Assembly: GCF_005670685.2 (NCBI RefSeq)
Contig: NZ_CP062008.1
Location: 2,232,001-2,296,000, forward strand
Origin: Mycolicibacterium mucogenicum DSM 44124
GTDB taxonomy: Bacteria; Actinomycetota; Actinomycetes; Mycobacteriales; Mycobacteriaceae
Direction: 5' to 3'
Length of the DNA stretch: 64,000 bases
Made by a program: the position numbers and the translations under genes. A model generated the notes under the pieces. The model had not been told where the DNA came from and did no database searches. It saw nothing but the letters and a program-made list of their open reading frames with translations. Below, piece by piece: positions 36,088-44,041 of the stretch (its first letter is position 1; every line of letters begins with the position of its first letter).

Positions 36088-36102
36088 GTCTCGCTGTGAG
36101 AC
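36088..36102. promoter_or_regulatory. Inverted repeat in the P450-TetR intergenic region
   Basis: GTCTC-GCTGT-GAGAC lies 12 bases upstream of the TAGTAT -10 of the tetR gene, where a repressor would cover the promoter. A related half-site TGTCTCAC occurs at 36035-36042 near the P450 start; its reverse complement GTGAGACA is at 36096-36103. A shared operator for both genes is plausible. Confidence 0.5.
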
Positions 36103-36114
36103 AAATTGATGGAT

Positions 36115-36120
36115 TAGTAT
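36115..36120 (+). promoter_or_regulatory. -10 hexamer (TAGTAT) for the TetR gene
   Basis: TAGTAT lies 7 bases before the ATG at 36128; no ribosome-binding site is present, suggesting a leaderless transcript. Confidence 0.45.
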
Positions 36121-36127
36121 CAGGCAG

Positions 36128-36661
36128 ATGGACTGGTTGATCGGCGCCGATCGCCGCGATGCGGGCGTCGAACGCATCTATGCCGCCGCCGCGGCCAGCG
36201 CCGCGGCCCGGGGCCTGGACCGGTTGAACATCGACGAGGTCGCCGCGAGCGTGGGCTGTTCGCGCGCCACGGTGTACCGGCACGTCGGCGGTAAACAGGC
36301 GCTGCGCGACGGCGTGCTGGCGCGCGCGGTCATGCGGGTCGGGCAGGAGATCGCGCAGGCGGTGGCCGGGCACACCGGGCCCGAGCGGATCGCGGCGGCC
36401 GTGCTGACGTCCCTGCGGGTGGTCCGGGCCGACCCGCTGGCCTCGGGTGTCGTGCGTGCCGGCGCCCTCATCGACTTCGACTCACCCCGGCTCTCACAGG
36501 CGGCAGCCGAGCTGACAGGGATCACGGATCCGCTTCTCGCGGACTGGATTGTGCGGGTCGTGCTGTCGTTGCTGTGTTGGCCATTGGCCGACGAAAAAGC
36601 CGAAGAGCTGGTGGTACGCCGGTATGTGGCCGCCGTAGCCCCGCCGGTGGCCCGGCAATGA
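36128..36661 (+). CDS. TetR family regulator, divergent to P450
   Basis: This 177-residue regulator has the N-terminal TetR helix-turn-helix RLNIDEVAASVGCSRATVYRHVGGKQALRDGVLARAV (about residues 36-72) and a helical C-terminal domain. It is shorter than most TetR proteins. The gene is divergent from the P450 gene over a 142-base region with inverted repeats, so it probably controls the P450 and itself. The ligand is unknown. Confidence 0.88.
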   Translation: MDWLIGADRRDAGVERIYAAAAASAAARGLDRLNIDEVAASVGCSRATVYRHVGGKQALRDGVLARAVMRVGQEIAQAVAGHTGPERIAAAVLTSLRVVRADPLASGVVRAGALIDFDSPRLSQAAAELTGITDPLLADWIVRVVLSLLCWPLADEKAEELVVRRYVAAVAPPVARQ

Positions 36662-36709
36662 CTGTCCCGACAGGCGGTCATGACTGGGGCCTTTGCGGCA
36701 ATAGATTGT

Positions 36710-36715
36710 TAGGCT
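36710..36715 (+). promoter_or_regulatory. -10 hexamer (TAGGCT) for the PadR gene
   Basis: TAGGCT lies 6 bases before the ATG at 36722, within the dyad TTAGGCTAA (36709-36717). The layout is leaderless; the dyad might be an autoregulatory site. Confidence 0.45.
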
Positions 36716-36721
36716 AAGCAG

Positions 36722-37390
36722 ATGGCAAGCAAGCCGCAGAGCAAACCGTCGCTGGCGGCGACGAGTTGGACGCTGCTGGGCATGTTGTCGTACGAAGAGG
36801 AACTCAGCGGCTACGACATCAAGAAGTGGATCGACTGGAGCGTCGGTTTCTACTACTGGAGCCCGTCGTACAGCCAGATCTACACCGAGCTGAAAAAGCT
36901 TGAGGGACTTGGCTATCTCGAGTCCCGCGTGGAGCAGGACGAGGGCCTGCGCACGCGCCGTCTGTACAAGATCACCGAGTCCGGCATGGCTGCCGTGACC
37001 GACTGGACCAACAACGCTCCCGTCGACCCGCCGGTGCTCAAACACAGTGTGCTGCTGCGGGTTACGTTCGGCCACCTGAGCAACCCGACGCGGCTGCGGG
37101 AGCTGCTCGAGCAGCACGTCGCCTACTGCGAGGCCATGGAGCGGCAGGCCGCCGAGGACTCCGATGGGGCCAAGGCCCAGCCGGTGTGGGCGTATTCGGT
37201 GATCGCGTTGCGCTGGGCGGCCAAGTACTACGCCGCCGAGCGGGAACTGGCGCTCGAACTGATGAAGGACATCGACGACGCCGACGCGGTGCTACAGACC
37301 GCGGCGAAAGGCGTTGCGGGCATGCCGCGTTCGATGCCGGGCCTGTGGCGTGAGGTCGAGCGCGAGGTTCAGGGCCGCCACGACGTCTAG
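36722..37390 (+). CDS. PadR family transcriptional regulator
   Basis: The 222-residue protein has the PadR winged helix: SWTLLGMLSYEEELSGYDIKKWID, SYSQIYTELKKLEGLGYLESR and RRLYKITESG (about residues 15-100). A Vir-type C-terminal dimerisation helix follows. PadR proteins are usually repressors lifted by small aromatic or lipophilic molecules. It lies between the TetR gene and the convergent PTS gene; its 3' end overlaps the PTS stop by 4 bases. The target is unknown; it may act on its own promoter. Confidence 0.88.
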   Translation: MASKPQSKPSLAATSWTLLGMLSYEEELSGYDIKKWIDWSVGFYYWSPSYSQIYTELKKLEGLGYLESRVEQDEGLRTRRLYKITESGMAAVTDWTNNAPVDPPVLKHSVLLRVTFGHLSNPTRLRELLEQHVAYCEAMERQAAEDSDGAKAQPVWAYSVIALRWAAKYYAAERELALELMKDIDDADAVLQTAAKGVAGMPRSMPGLWREVEREVQGRHDV

Positions 37391-38937
37391 AGGATGTCGG
37401 TGATGTCGCTCTTGAGGGCTTCGGAGTCGGTGCCGAACACCGCTTGGACGCTGTTGCCGACCTCGATGACGCCCGCGGCACCGAGACTCTTCAGCCGGTC
37501 CTGATCGACCTTGCTCTTGTCGGCGACCTCGATGCGCAGGCGCGTGATGCACGCGTCGACGGCGACGAGGTTGTCCCGGCCGCCGAACGCCGCGATCACC
37601 TGCTCCGGCCTGCTCTCCGCCGCTGCGCCGCCGGCGGCCACCGCCGTCGTGGAGTCCGCGCCTTCGCCGAGATTCGCCTGCTCCTCGGCTTCGAATTCGG
37701 TCTCGGGCTCCCGCCCCGGGGTCCGCAGATTCCACTTGGTGATGGCGAACCGGAACAGCACGTAGTAGACGACGAAGAAGACGACGCCCATGCCGATGAG
37801 CAGCGGGATGTTCTTCGCGGCGGGGGCGGTGCCGTAGAGGAGGAGGTCGGCCAGCCCCGCGGAGAAGGAGAAGCCGAGGTGGATGTCGAGCAGGTACGCG
37901 ACGGCCAACGACAGCCCGGTCAGCACGGCGTGGATGACGTACAGCGGGAACGCCACGAACATGAACGAGAATTCGAGCGGTTCGGTGACCCCGGTCAGCA
38001 GCGCCGTCAACGCGGCCGCCGACAGGATGCCGACGGCGACCTTCCGCTGCTTCTTGTTCGCCACGTGGATCATCGCCAGGGCGGCGGCCGGCAGACCGAA
38101 CATGAGCACCGGATAGAACCCCGACGTGAGGATGCCCGCGGTCGGGTCGCCCGAGGCGAAGCGCGTGAGTTCACCGGTGACGACGTGGCCGTCGGGAGTC
38201 TGGTAGTCGCCGTAGAGGAACCACACGTAGGAATTCGGGATGTGATGCAGGCCCAACGGGATCAGCATGCGGTTGGCGAATCCGTACACGAAGGCGCCGA
38301 AGGCACCCGAACCGCCGATGAACTTGCCCAGGCCTGTCAGGCCCGCGTCGAAGAGCGGGTAGCAGTAGCTCATCGCGAACGCGAGGAACAGGCAGGTGAC
38401 CGACACCACGATGGGGACGAACCGCCGGCCCCCGAAAAATCCTAGGTACGCGGGCAATTGGATGGTGTGGTAGCGGTCGAAGAGCCACGCGGTGAGCAGG
38501 CCGACCACGATTCCCGCGAACACGCTGTAGTTGATCTGGGATTGGCTGCCCGCCTCGTCGACCTCGCCGGCGAGCACGACGGGTGACATGGTCTTGAACA
38601 CCGACTGGACCACGAGGTAGCCGACGACGGCGGCCAGTGCTGTCGAGCCGTCCGCCTTCCGGGCGAAACCGATGGCCACACCGACGGCGAACAACAGTGG
38701 GAGATTGGTGAATATCGCGTCGCCGGCCGCGCTCATCGCGTGGACGAACGGCCCGATGACGGGCGCCTTGATCTTGCCCAGCAGGTCGTCCTGCCCCAGC
38801 CGGAGCAGGATTCCCGCCGCGGGCAGCACCGCGATCGGCAACATGAGGCTCTTGCCGAGCCGTTGCAGCTGAGCGAAGCCGGGGATGCGCAGTTCCGACT
38901 TTTCCTGTGCTCCTGAGATTTTCGCGGTGCCGTTCAT
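37387..38937 (-). CDS. PTS glucose/N-acetylglucosamine-type transporter, EIIC-EIIB
   Basis: The 516-residue sugar transporter has an EIIC membrane domain with about ten helices (residues about 15-390; motifs AVLPAAGILLRLGQ, GFYPVLMFGLPAAALAMIH and GVTEPLEFSFMFV). A linker leads to an EIIB domain at the C-terminus with the phosphorylated cysteine in AVDACITRLRIEV. It would import and phosphorylate a hexose or amino sugar using phosphate from EIIA; sequence alone does not separate glucose from GlcNAc. The ATG at 38937 begins MNGTAKISGAQ. The EIIA gene is divergent; no HPr or enzyme I is in the window. Confidence 0.9.
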   Translation of the reverse strand: MNGTAKISGAQEKSELRIPGFAQLQRLGKSLMLPIAVLPAAGILLRLGQDDLLGKIKAPVIGPFVHAMSAAGDAIFTNLPLLFAVGVAIGFARKADGSTALAAVVGYLVVQSVFKTMSPVVLAGEVDEAGSQSQINYSVFAGIVVGLLTAWLFDRYHTIQLPAYLGFFGGRRFVPIVVSVTCLFLAFAMSYCYPLFDAGLTGLGKFIGGSGAFGAFVYGFANRMLIPLGLHHIPNSYVWFLYGDYQTPDGHVVTGELTRFASGDPTAGILTSGFYPVLMFGLPAAALAMIHVANKKQRKVAVGILSAAALTALLTGVTEPLEFSFMFVAFPLYVIHAVLTGLSLAVAYLLDIHLGFSFSAGLADLLLYGTAPAAKNIPLLIGMGVVFFVVYYVLFRFAITKWNLRTPGREPETEFEAEEQANLGEGADSTTAVAAGGAAAESRPEQVIAAFGGRDNLVAVDACITRLRIEVADKSKVDQDRLKSLGAAGVIEVGNSVQAVFGTDSEALKSDITDIL

Positions 38938-38979
38938 GTGCGAGACCCTTCTGTGCCGCAAAAACGCCACTCGGCGCGC

Positions 38980-38996
38980 AAGCTTTGCGGAAGCTT
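38980..38996. promoter_or_regulatory. AAGCTT-N5-AAGCTT dyad in the PTS divergent promoter region
   Basis: Two AAGCTT elements spaced by TGCGG form a 17-bp symmetric site between the EIIBC and EIIA starts. It may bind a sugar-responsive regulator, but could be chance because AAGCTT is itself a palindrome. Confidence 0.3.
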
Positions 38997-39024
38997 AGAC
39001 GAGAAGATGCGTCAGTGAGAGCGC

Positions 39025-39059
39025 GTTCGGTGGCGCTCGTATTGTTGGAGCGCACGAAC
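39025..39059 (+). promoter_or_regulatory. Stem-loop just before the EIIA ribosome-binding site
   Basis: GTTCG (39025-39029) and GCGCTC (39033-39038) pair with GAGCGC (39048-39053) and CGAAC (39055-39059). The hairpin ends where GAGGAG begins (39061), so in RNA it could affect translation or act as an attenuator. As DNA it is also a possible operator. Confidence 0.4.
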
Positions 39060-39074
39060 AGAGGAGATACGCCA

Positions 39075-39557
39075 GTGAGTCAGACGTCGGTTCTCGCCCC
39101 GGTCGCTGGGCGTGCGGTTCGGCTCGAGGACGTCCCGGACCCCGTGTTCTCGGCGGGCATGGTCGGCTACGGCGCCGCGATCGACCCGCCGCGCGGCGTG
39201 ATCGAGGCGGTCGCCCCGGTCAGCGGCAGGCTCCTGAAACTGATGCCCCATGCCTACGTCGTCCTGACCGCGGACGGCGTCGGTGTTCTCGTGCACCTCG
39301 GTCTGGACACCGTCACGCTGAACGGCGACGGTTTCACGGCTCATGTCAGTCAGGGTGACGACGTCACCGCGGGGCAGGTCGTCATCGGTTATGACGTGCC
39401 CGCGGTCGAGGCCAAGGGGCTCAATCCCATTGTCGCCGTGGTGGTCATGGACGAACGCGTGCCGGAGAACGTGACGTTGTCGGCCGCGGTGACCGCGGGT
39501 GCGGACATCGAGTGCGGGGCAAGCCTTTTCACTGCGAACAAGGTAAGGAAGGATTGA
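39075..39557 (+). CDS. crr: PTS EIIA component, glucose type
   Basis: EIIA passes phosphate from HPr to EIIB. The 160-residue protein has LAPVAGRAVRLEDVPDPVFSAGMVGYGAAIDP at the N-terminus, HAYVVLTADGVGVLVHLGLDTVTLNGDGF with the active-site histidine (VHLG) and the supporting histidine (PHAYV), and GDDVTAGQVVIGYD. The GTG start follows GAGGAG with 8 bases between. It is divergent from EIIBC, and together they form a split transporter. A DUF2237 gene follows after 3 bases. Confidence 0.93.
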   Translation: MSQTSVLAPVAGRAVRLEDVPDPVFSAGMVGYGAAIDPPRGVIEAVAPVSGRLLKLMPHAYVVLTADGVGVLVHLGLDTVTLNGDGFTAHVSQGDDVTAGQVVIGYDVPAVEAKGLNPIVAVVVMDERVPENVTLSAAVTAGADIECGASLFTANKVRKD

Positions 39558-39560
39558 CCG

Positions 39561-39947
39561 GTGGCAGATCGCAATGTGCTCGGTGCTCCGCTGGAACCGT
39601 GTGGCACCGAACCGCTGACCGGCTTCTACCGTGACGGCTGCTGCTCGACCGGGCCCGAGGACGCCGGCCGGCACACCATCTGCGCCGTCGTGACCGGCGA
39701 GTTCCTGGCGCACCAGCGCTCGATCGGCAACGACTTGTCCACGCCGATGCCGGAATACCGCTTCCCGGGCCTGTCGCCGGGCGACCGCTGGTGCGTGACC
39801 GCGGTGAACTGGCTGCGGGCGCACAACGACGGCTACGCGGCACCGGTGGTGCTCGCCTCCACGCACGAGCGGACCCTCGAGGTCGTGCCGCTCGAGGTGC
39901 TGCAGGCGTACGCCGTCGACGTGCCCGACGATCTCGGGAGCCTCTGA
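39561..39947 (+). CDS. DUF2237 family protein
   Basis: The 128-residue protein starts VADRNVLGAPLEPCGTEPLTGFYRDGCCSTGPEDAGRHTICAVVT. This is the DUF2237 signature with conserved cysteines and PxTGFYRDGCC; GDRWCVTAVNWLRA follows. No function is established. Its GTG start is 3 bases after the EIIA stop, so they are probably one transcript. It converges with the KstD-like gene with 3 bases between the stops. Confidence 0.88.
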   Translation: MADRNVLGAPLEPCGTEPLTGFYRDGCCSTGPEDAGRHTICAVVTGEFLAHQRSIGNDLSTPMPEYRFPGLSPGDRWCVTAVNWLRAHNDGYAAPVVLASTHERTLEVVPLEVLQAYAVDVPDDLGSL

Positions 39948-39950
39948 GCT

Positions 39951-41657
39951 CTACAACTTTCCGGCGGCATCCCGGCCCGCGATGTAGCCGTACACCAGGC
40001 CCTGCGCGATGGTCGCGCCCGCGCCCGGGTACACCGCGCCGAAGGCGTTGGCCGCGGTGTTTCCCAGCGCGTACAGCCCTTCGATGACGCCGCCGTCCTC
40101 GCGGCGCACCCGGCCACGCTCGTCGGCCACGACGCCGCCGCAGGTGCCGAGGTCGCTCAGCGTCATCTTCACCGCGTAGAACGGGCCCTTGACCAGCGGG
40201 CGCAGGTTCGGGTTCGGCGTCACCGTCGGATCGCCGTAGTAGCGGTCGTAGGCACTGAGGCCGCGGGCGAAATCAGGATCGATGCCGGCGGCCGCGCTCT
40301 CGTTGAACCGCGTCATGGTCTGCTCGAAATCGGCGACCGGGACACCCATCTGCGCCGCCAGATCGGCGAAGTTGGTGGCCTTGGCGGCGATGCCGGCCCG
40401 GTACCAGGACTTGGGCAGCGGCATCCGCGGGAACGAGCCGGCGGCGAAGACGTAGCTGTTGCGGTACTTCTGGTCGAACACGATCCACATCGACTCGACG
40501 GGGGTGCCGGCCCGCTCGAGTTCGAGCACGCGCTGGCCGAACGACATGTAGTCGGTCGACTCGTTGGCGAAGCGCTTGCCGTCCTGATCGACGATGAGCG
40601 AGCCGGGCAGCGAGCGCTCGGCCAGCAGCACGGCGGGCGGGCGGCCGTTGGCGGACGCGACCGCGGGGAACCACCAGGCCTGGTCCATCAACGCCGTGGC
40701 GGCGCCCAGATCGGTGGCGGCCCGGATGGCCTCACCGGTGTTGGAATCGGCGCCGAGGCTCTCGTGGTCGCCGAGCGAATCGGACTGGTACTTGTGGCGC
40801 ATCGCCATGTCGTGGTCGAAGCCACCGGCGGCCAGCACCACACCGCGCGTGGCGGTGACGGCGACCTCACGGCCGCCGTGCGACAGCACCGCACCGGTGA
40901 CCCGTTGACCGTCGCCGGTCAGCCGGACCAGCGACGTGTCGGTCCAGATCGGGATGCCGGCCTGCAGCACACCGGCGAACAGCCCGGCCGCCAGGGCCTG
41001 GCCGCCGGCGATGTACTCGCGCCCGAGCAGCTTGCCGCCGACGCCCTGCGCGAGCCGTTTTGCGATGAGCGGCAAGCCTTTTCGCGGCACCCGCGCCATC
41101 AGGTTCATCCACTTGTAGTCCGCGCCGGTGGTCGGCATCGGGACCTTGACCTCCATGACGCCGCCGCGCAGCCGGTCCCGGTAGGTGCCCAGTACACGGG
41201 CGTTGAGCGGGCGGCATTCGCAGGTGCGCCCGGTGGCGCGGCCGCCCGGTCGCTCAGGGTGGTAGTCGGAGTACTCGCGGGCCCAGAACAGTCGCATCGG
41301 GGTGGTCCGGGCCAGCATGTCGACGGTGGCGTTGACGTGCTGGAGGAAGCCGGCCGAGCGGGCCGCCGGCGCGGTCCCGTCGACGACGGCGTCGAGGTAG
41401 GTCGCGGCGCGATCGGCGGTGTCGGCGGTGCCCTTGTCGGTCAGCAGTCCAGTGGTCGGCAGCCAGAGGGCACCACCGGAGCGGGCGGTGGATCCGCCGA
41501 TGTCGGAGGCCTTCTCGACCACGAGGACGTTCAGCCCGGATTCATGACCGCTCAGCGCGGCGGCCAGGCCGGTGCCGGAACCGATCACCAGCAGATCGAC
41601 GGTGGTGTCGGTGATGTCGAGGCCGGCCGGAATCGTGGCCGCGGCAGATGTCGTCAC
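39951..41657 (-). CDS. kstD: 3-ketosteroid delta1-dehydrogenase-like flavoprotein (KstD type)
   Basis: The 568-residue FAD dehydrogenase of the fumarate reductase/KstD family would insert a 1,2-double bond into the A ring of a 3-ketosteroid. The FAD site is LLVIGSGTGLAAALSGHESG, followed by GGSTARSGGALWLP (KstD-like). Near the C-terminus are KGPFYAVKMTLSDLGTCGGVVADERGRV, with the catalytic-region FYAxK, and YPGAGATIAQGLVYGYIAG. GTG at 41657 is chosen because TACGCT, a -10 match, lies 8 bases upstream; a TTG 3 codons earlier is also in frame. The divergent KshA-like gene supports a steroid role. Confidence is high for family, moderate for substrate. Confidence 0.88.
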   Translation of the reverse strand: MTTSAAATIPAGLDITDTTVDLLVIGSGTGLAAALSGHESGLNVLVVEKASDIGGSTARSGGALWLPTTGLLTDKGTADTADRAATYLDAVVDGTAPAARSAGFLQHVNATVDMLARTTPMRLFWAREYSDYHPERPGGRATGRTCECRPLNARVLGTYRDRLRGGVMEVKVPMPTTGADYKWMNLMARVPRKGLPLIAKRLAQGVGGKLLGREYIAGGQALAAGLFAGVLQAGIPIWTDTSLVRLTGDGQRVTGAVLSHGGREVAVTATRGVVLAAGGFDHDMAMRHKYQSDSLGDHESLGADSNTGEAIRAATDLGAATALMDQAWWFPAVASANGRPPAVLLAERSLPGSLIVDQDGKRFANESTDYMSFGQRVLELERAGTPVESMWIVFDQKYRNSYVFAAGSFPRMPLPKSWYRAGIAAKATNFADLAAQMGVPVADFEQTMTRFNESAAAGIDPDFARGLSAYDRYYGDPTVTPNPNLRPLVKGPFYAVKMTLSDLGTCGGVVADERGRVRREDGGVIEGLYALGNTAANAFGAVYPGAGATIAQGLVYGYIAGRDAAGKL

Positions 41658-41665
41658 GGCCGCCA

Positions 41666-41671
41666 AGCGTA
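41666..41671 (-). promoter_or_regulatory. -10 hexamer (TACGCT on the minus strand) for the KstD-like gene
   Basis: TACGCT lies 8 bases before the GTG at 41657, consistent with leaderless transcription, and helps decide that start. Confidence 0.4.
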
Positions 41672-41761
41672 TTGCGAGAGACGGATTTCCGGCCTCGGGC
41701 GTCCCTGCCAGCGGGAGAACACGTGCATCGCCCGCCCCGTTGCTGTTAGACCTGAAACATC

Positions 41762-41778
41762 AAACTGCAGCCCAGTTT
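41762..41778. promoter_or_regulatory. Inverted repeat AAACTG-N5-CAGTTT upstream of the KshA-like gene
   Basis: A 6-bp hyphenated dyad lies 22 bases before the KshA ATG and within the divergent KstD/KshA region. It does not match the KstR pattern TnnAACnnGTTnnA that I recall, so another regulator may be involved. Confidence 0.4.
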
Positions 41779-41800
41779 TCAATGTGAGGATGGTCATCAG

Positions 41801-42934
41801 ATGTCGCTGGAGGATGTCGATGTTCGCCAGATCGAAGCCGGTGAAGCGCCAACCCGGTTCGCCCGTGGCTGGCACTGCCTTGGCCTGACCAAGGACCTCG
41901 GTGACGGCAAACCGCACTCGATCACGGCCTTCGGGCAGAAGCTCGTCGTGTTCCGCGGTGCGGACGGCCGGCTCAACGTGCTGGACAGCTACTGCCGGCA
42001 CATGGGCGGTGACCTGAGCCAGGGCACCGTCAAGGGCAACGAGATCGCCTGCCCGTTCCACGACTGGCGCTGGGGTGGCGACGGCAAGTGCAAGCTCGTG
42101 CCGTACGCCAAGCGCACGCCGCGCCTCGCGCGTACCGCGAAGTGGGAGACCCTCGAGCAGGACGGCATGCTGTTCATCTGGAACGACCCCGAGGGCAGCG
42201 CGCCGCCGGCGGAGAACTACATCCCGCGCATCGAGCAGGCGGGCAGCGACGAGTGGACCGATTGGCATTGGTACACAACGGTTGTCAACGTCAACTGCCG
42301 CGAGATCATCGACAACGTCGTCGACATGGCGCACTTCTTCTACATCCACGGCGCGGTGCCGTCGCACTTCAAGAACATCTTCGAAGGCCAGGTCGCGACG
42401 CAGTACATGAACGGCGGCGGCCGCGAGGACATGCAGGGCACCGAGGGGGCGAAGATGCTCGGCTCGACATCGGTGGCGTCGTACTACGGGCCGTCCTTCA
42501 TGATCGACGACCTGACGTACCACTACCCGGACGCCGATCACAACACCATCCTGATCAACTGCCATTACCCGATCGACGCGAATTCGTTTGTGCTGCAGTA
42601 CGGAATCATCGTGAAGAAGATGGCGGGCCTGCCCGAGGAGGCTGCCGTGGCGACGGCGCACGCGCTCGGTGACTGGGTGAAACAGGGCTTCGAGCAGGAC
42701 GTGCAGATCTGGAAGAACAAGGCCCGCATCGACAACCCGCTCCTGGTCGAGGAGGACGGCCCCGTCTACCAGCTGCGCCGGTGGTACGAGCAGTTCTACG
42801 TCGACGTCGCGGATGTGGTGCCGGAGATGACCGACCGCTTCGAATACGAACTGGACACCACCGTCCCGCGTGAGGCGTGGACCAAGGAGATGGAAGCCAA
42901 CATCGCAGCCGCACGGGCCGCGGAGTCGGTCTGA
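41801..42934 (+). CDS. kshA: Rieske oxygenase, 3-ketosteroid 9-alpha-hydroxylase (KshA) type
   Basis: This is the 377-residue oxygenase component of a two-part Rieske system. The Rieske [2Fe-2S] ligands are C65, H67, C84 and H87 (CRH...CPFH). The mononuclear iron site includes the segment REIIDNVVDMAHFFYIHGA with H178 and H183. ARGWHCLGL at the N-terminus and the full length match KshA, which hydroxylates C9 of 1,4-androstadiene-3,17-dione analogues and, with KstD, opens ring B. It needs a reductase (KshB), which is not in this window. The ATG follows GTGAGGA. The stop overlaps the next gene by one base (TGATG). Substrate assignment is inference from the KstD pair. Confidence 0.9.
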   Translation: MSLEDVDVRQIEAGEAPTRFARGWHCLGLTKDLGDGKPHSITAFGQKLVVFRGADGRLNVLDSYCRHMGGDLSQGTVKGNEIACPFHDWRWGGDGKCKLVPYAKRTPRLARTAKWETLEQDGMLFIWNDPEGSAPPAENYIPRIEQAGSDEWTDWHWYTTVVNVNCREIIDNVVDMAHFFYIHGAVPSHFKNIFEGQVATQYMNGGGREDMQGTEGAKMLGSTSVASYYGPSFMIDDLTYHYPDADHNTILINCHYPIDANSFVLQYGIIVKKMAGLPEEAAVATAHALGDWVKQGFEQDVQIWKNKARIDNPLLVEEDGPVYQLRRWYEQFYVDVADVVPEMTDRFEYELDTTVPREAWTKEMEANIAAARAAESV

Positions 42935-43212
42935 TGACCGCGCGGCCCGACATCCGGCTGGCCGACATGCCGATGGTGCCGGTGGCCTGCCGTGCCTGTG
43001 GCGCAGAGGTGTTGGCGCGCAAGGGCAGCTGGCAGCAGACCAGCGTGCAGTGGACGCGCGAGTCGGCCGCGCGGTGCGAGGAGCGCAAGCGGGCCGAGTG
43101 CCTGCCGGGGCGGATCTTCCTGGCGTGCGGCCAGCTGAAGGAGTCCATCGCGGATGCGGTGGCGGCCGGTGTCGTGCACGTCGTTCAGGACGAACTGGGC
43201 GTGGCACCATAG
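42934..43212 (+). CDS. Small five-cysteine protein coupled to the KshA-like gene
   Basis: The 92-residue protein is not one I recognise. Cysteines are at 19 and 22 (ACRACGAEV, a CxxC), 48 (ARCEER), 56 (AECLPG) and 65 (LACGQ). No standard ferredoxin spacing is present; the CxxC resembles one half of a zinc ribbon. The C-terminus (SIADAVAAGVVHVVQDELG) looks helical. The ATG overlaps the KshA stop by one base, so the two proteins are made in step. It could be a metal-binding accessory, electron carrier or assembly factor for the oxygenase. The next SDR gene starts 4 bases after its stop. Confidence 0.7.
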   Translation: MTARPDIRLADMPMVPVACRACGAEVLARKGSWQQTSVQWTRESAARCEERKRAECLPGRIFLACGQLKESIADAVAAGVVHVVQDELGVAP

Positions 43213-43216
43213 CCGC

Positions 43217-44017
43217 ATGAGCTCAGACAAGCGGGTCGCGGTCGTCACCGGAGCCAGCCGGGGCGCCGGCAAGGGCATTGCGGCGGCGTTGGTGGCCGAC
43301 GGCTGGACGGTCTACCTGACGGGTCGGACCGTCACCGATCCCGGCGACGGCGGCATCGCCGTTCCGGTGGATCACCGCGATGACGACGCCGTGGCCGCGT
43401 TGTTCGCCCGGGTGGCCGACGAGGCCGGACGGCTCGATCTGCTGGTCAACAACGCCGCCGTGGTACATGACAACCTCGTCGATCCGAAGCCGTTCTGGGA
43501 GAAGCCGATCGGCCTCGGTGACGTGCTCGACGTCGGCCTGCGGTCGGCCTATGTGGCGTCGTGGCACGCCGCACCGCTACTGGTGGCACAGGGCCGCGGC
43601 CTGATCGCGTTCACGTCGTCGCCGGGTGCGGTGTGTTACATGCACGGCCCCGCCTACGGTGCGCAGAAGGCCGGTGTGGACAAGATGGCCGCCGACATGG
43701 CCGTCGACTTCCACGGCACGGGGGTGTCGACGTTGTCGATCTGGATGGGCATCCTGCTCACCGACAAGTTCAAGCAGGCGTTCGACGCCGAGACGCTGGC
43801 CAAGGCCGCGGGCAACTTCGAGACGCCGGAGTTCATCGGGCATGTGATCAACGCGCTGTACCTGGACCCGGACCTGGACGGCATCAGCGGGCAGACCGTG
43901 ATCGCCGCGGAAGAAGCCCAGCGCTACGGCATCACCGATGTCGACGGCCGCACGCCGCCGTCGCACCGGGCGATGCTTGGTGATCCGCGGGTGCCCAGCG
44001 ACGTGGTCGTCCGCTGA
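43217..44017 (+). CDS. Short-chain dehydrogenase/reductase (DHRS1-like)
   Basis: The 266-residue SDR has the cofactor motif VAVVTGASRGAGKGIAAAL (TGxxxGxG, near residue 12), LVNNAAV (NNAG type) and the catalytic Ser in FTSSPG and YxxxK in YGAQKAGVDKMA. The fold is classical, with an extended C-terminal tail. The start MSSDKR is 4 bases after the cysteine-protein stop, so KshA, the small protein and this SDR appear to be one operon. A likely role is oxidation or reduction of a steroid hydroxyl or keto group, but the substrate is unknown. Confidence 0.85.
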   Translation: MSSDKRVAVVTGASRGAGKGIAAALVADGWTVYLTGRTVTDPGDGGIAVPVDHRDDDAVAALFARVADEAGRLDLLVNNAAVVHDNLVDPKPFWEKPIGLGDVLDVGLRSAYVASWHAAPLLVAQGRGLIAFTSSPGAVCYMHGPAYGAQKAGVDKMAADMAVDFHGTGVSTLSIWMGILLTDKFKQAFDAETLAKAAGNFETPEFIGHVINALYLDPDLDGISGQTVIAAEEAQRYGITDVDGRTPPSHRAMLGDPRVPSDVVVR

Positions 44018-44041
44018 GCACCCGCGGAAGTTCGTTGCGCC

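Noticed and set aside
36709..36717. TTAGGCTAA considered as an IdeR iron box
   Set aside because: Only the central part of the 19-bp IdeR consensus is present; it is better explained as a -10 hexamer within a short dyad.
41658..41800. Search for a KstR operator in the KstD/KshA gap
   Set aside because: No TnnAACnnGTTnnA-type site was found by eye, so KstR control is not claimed.
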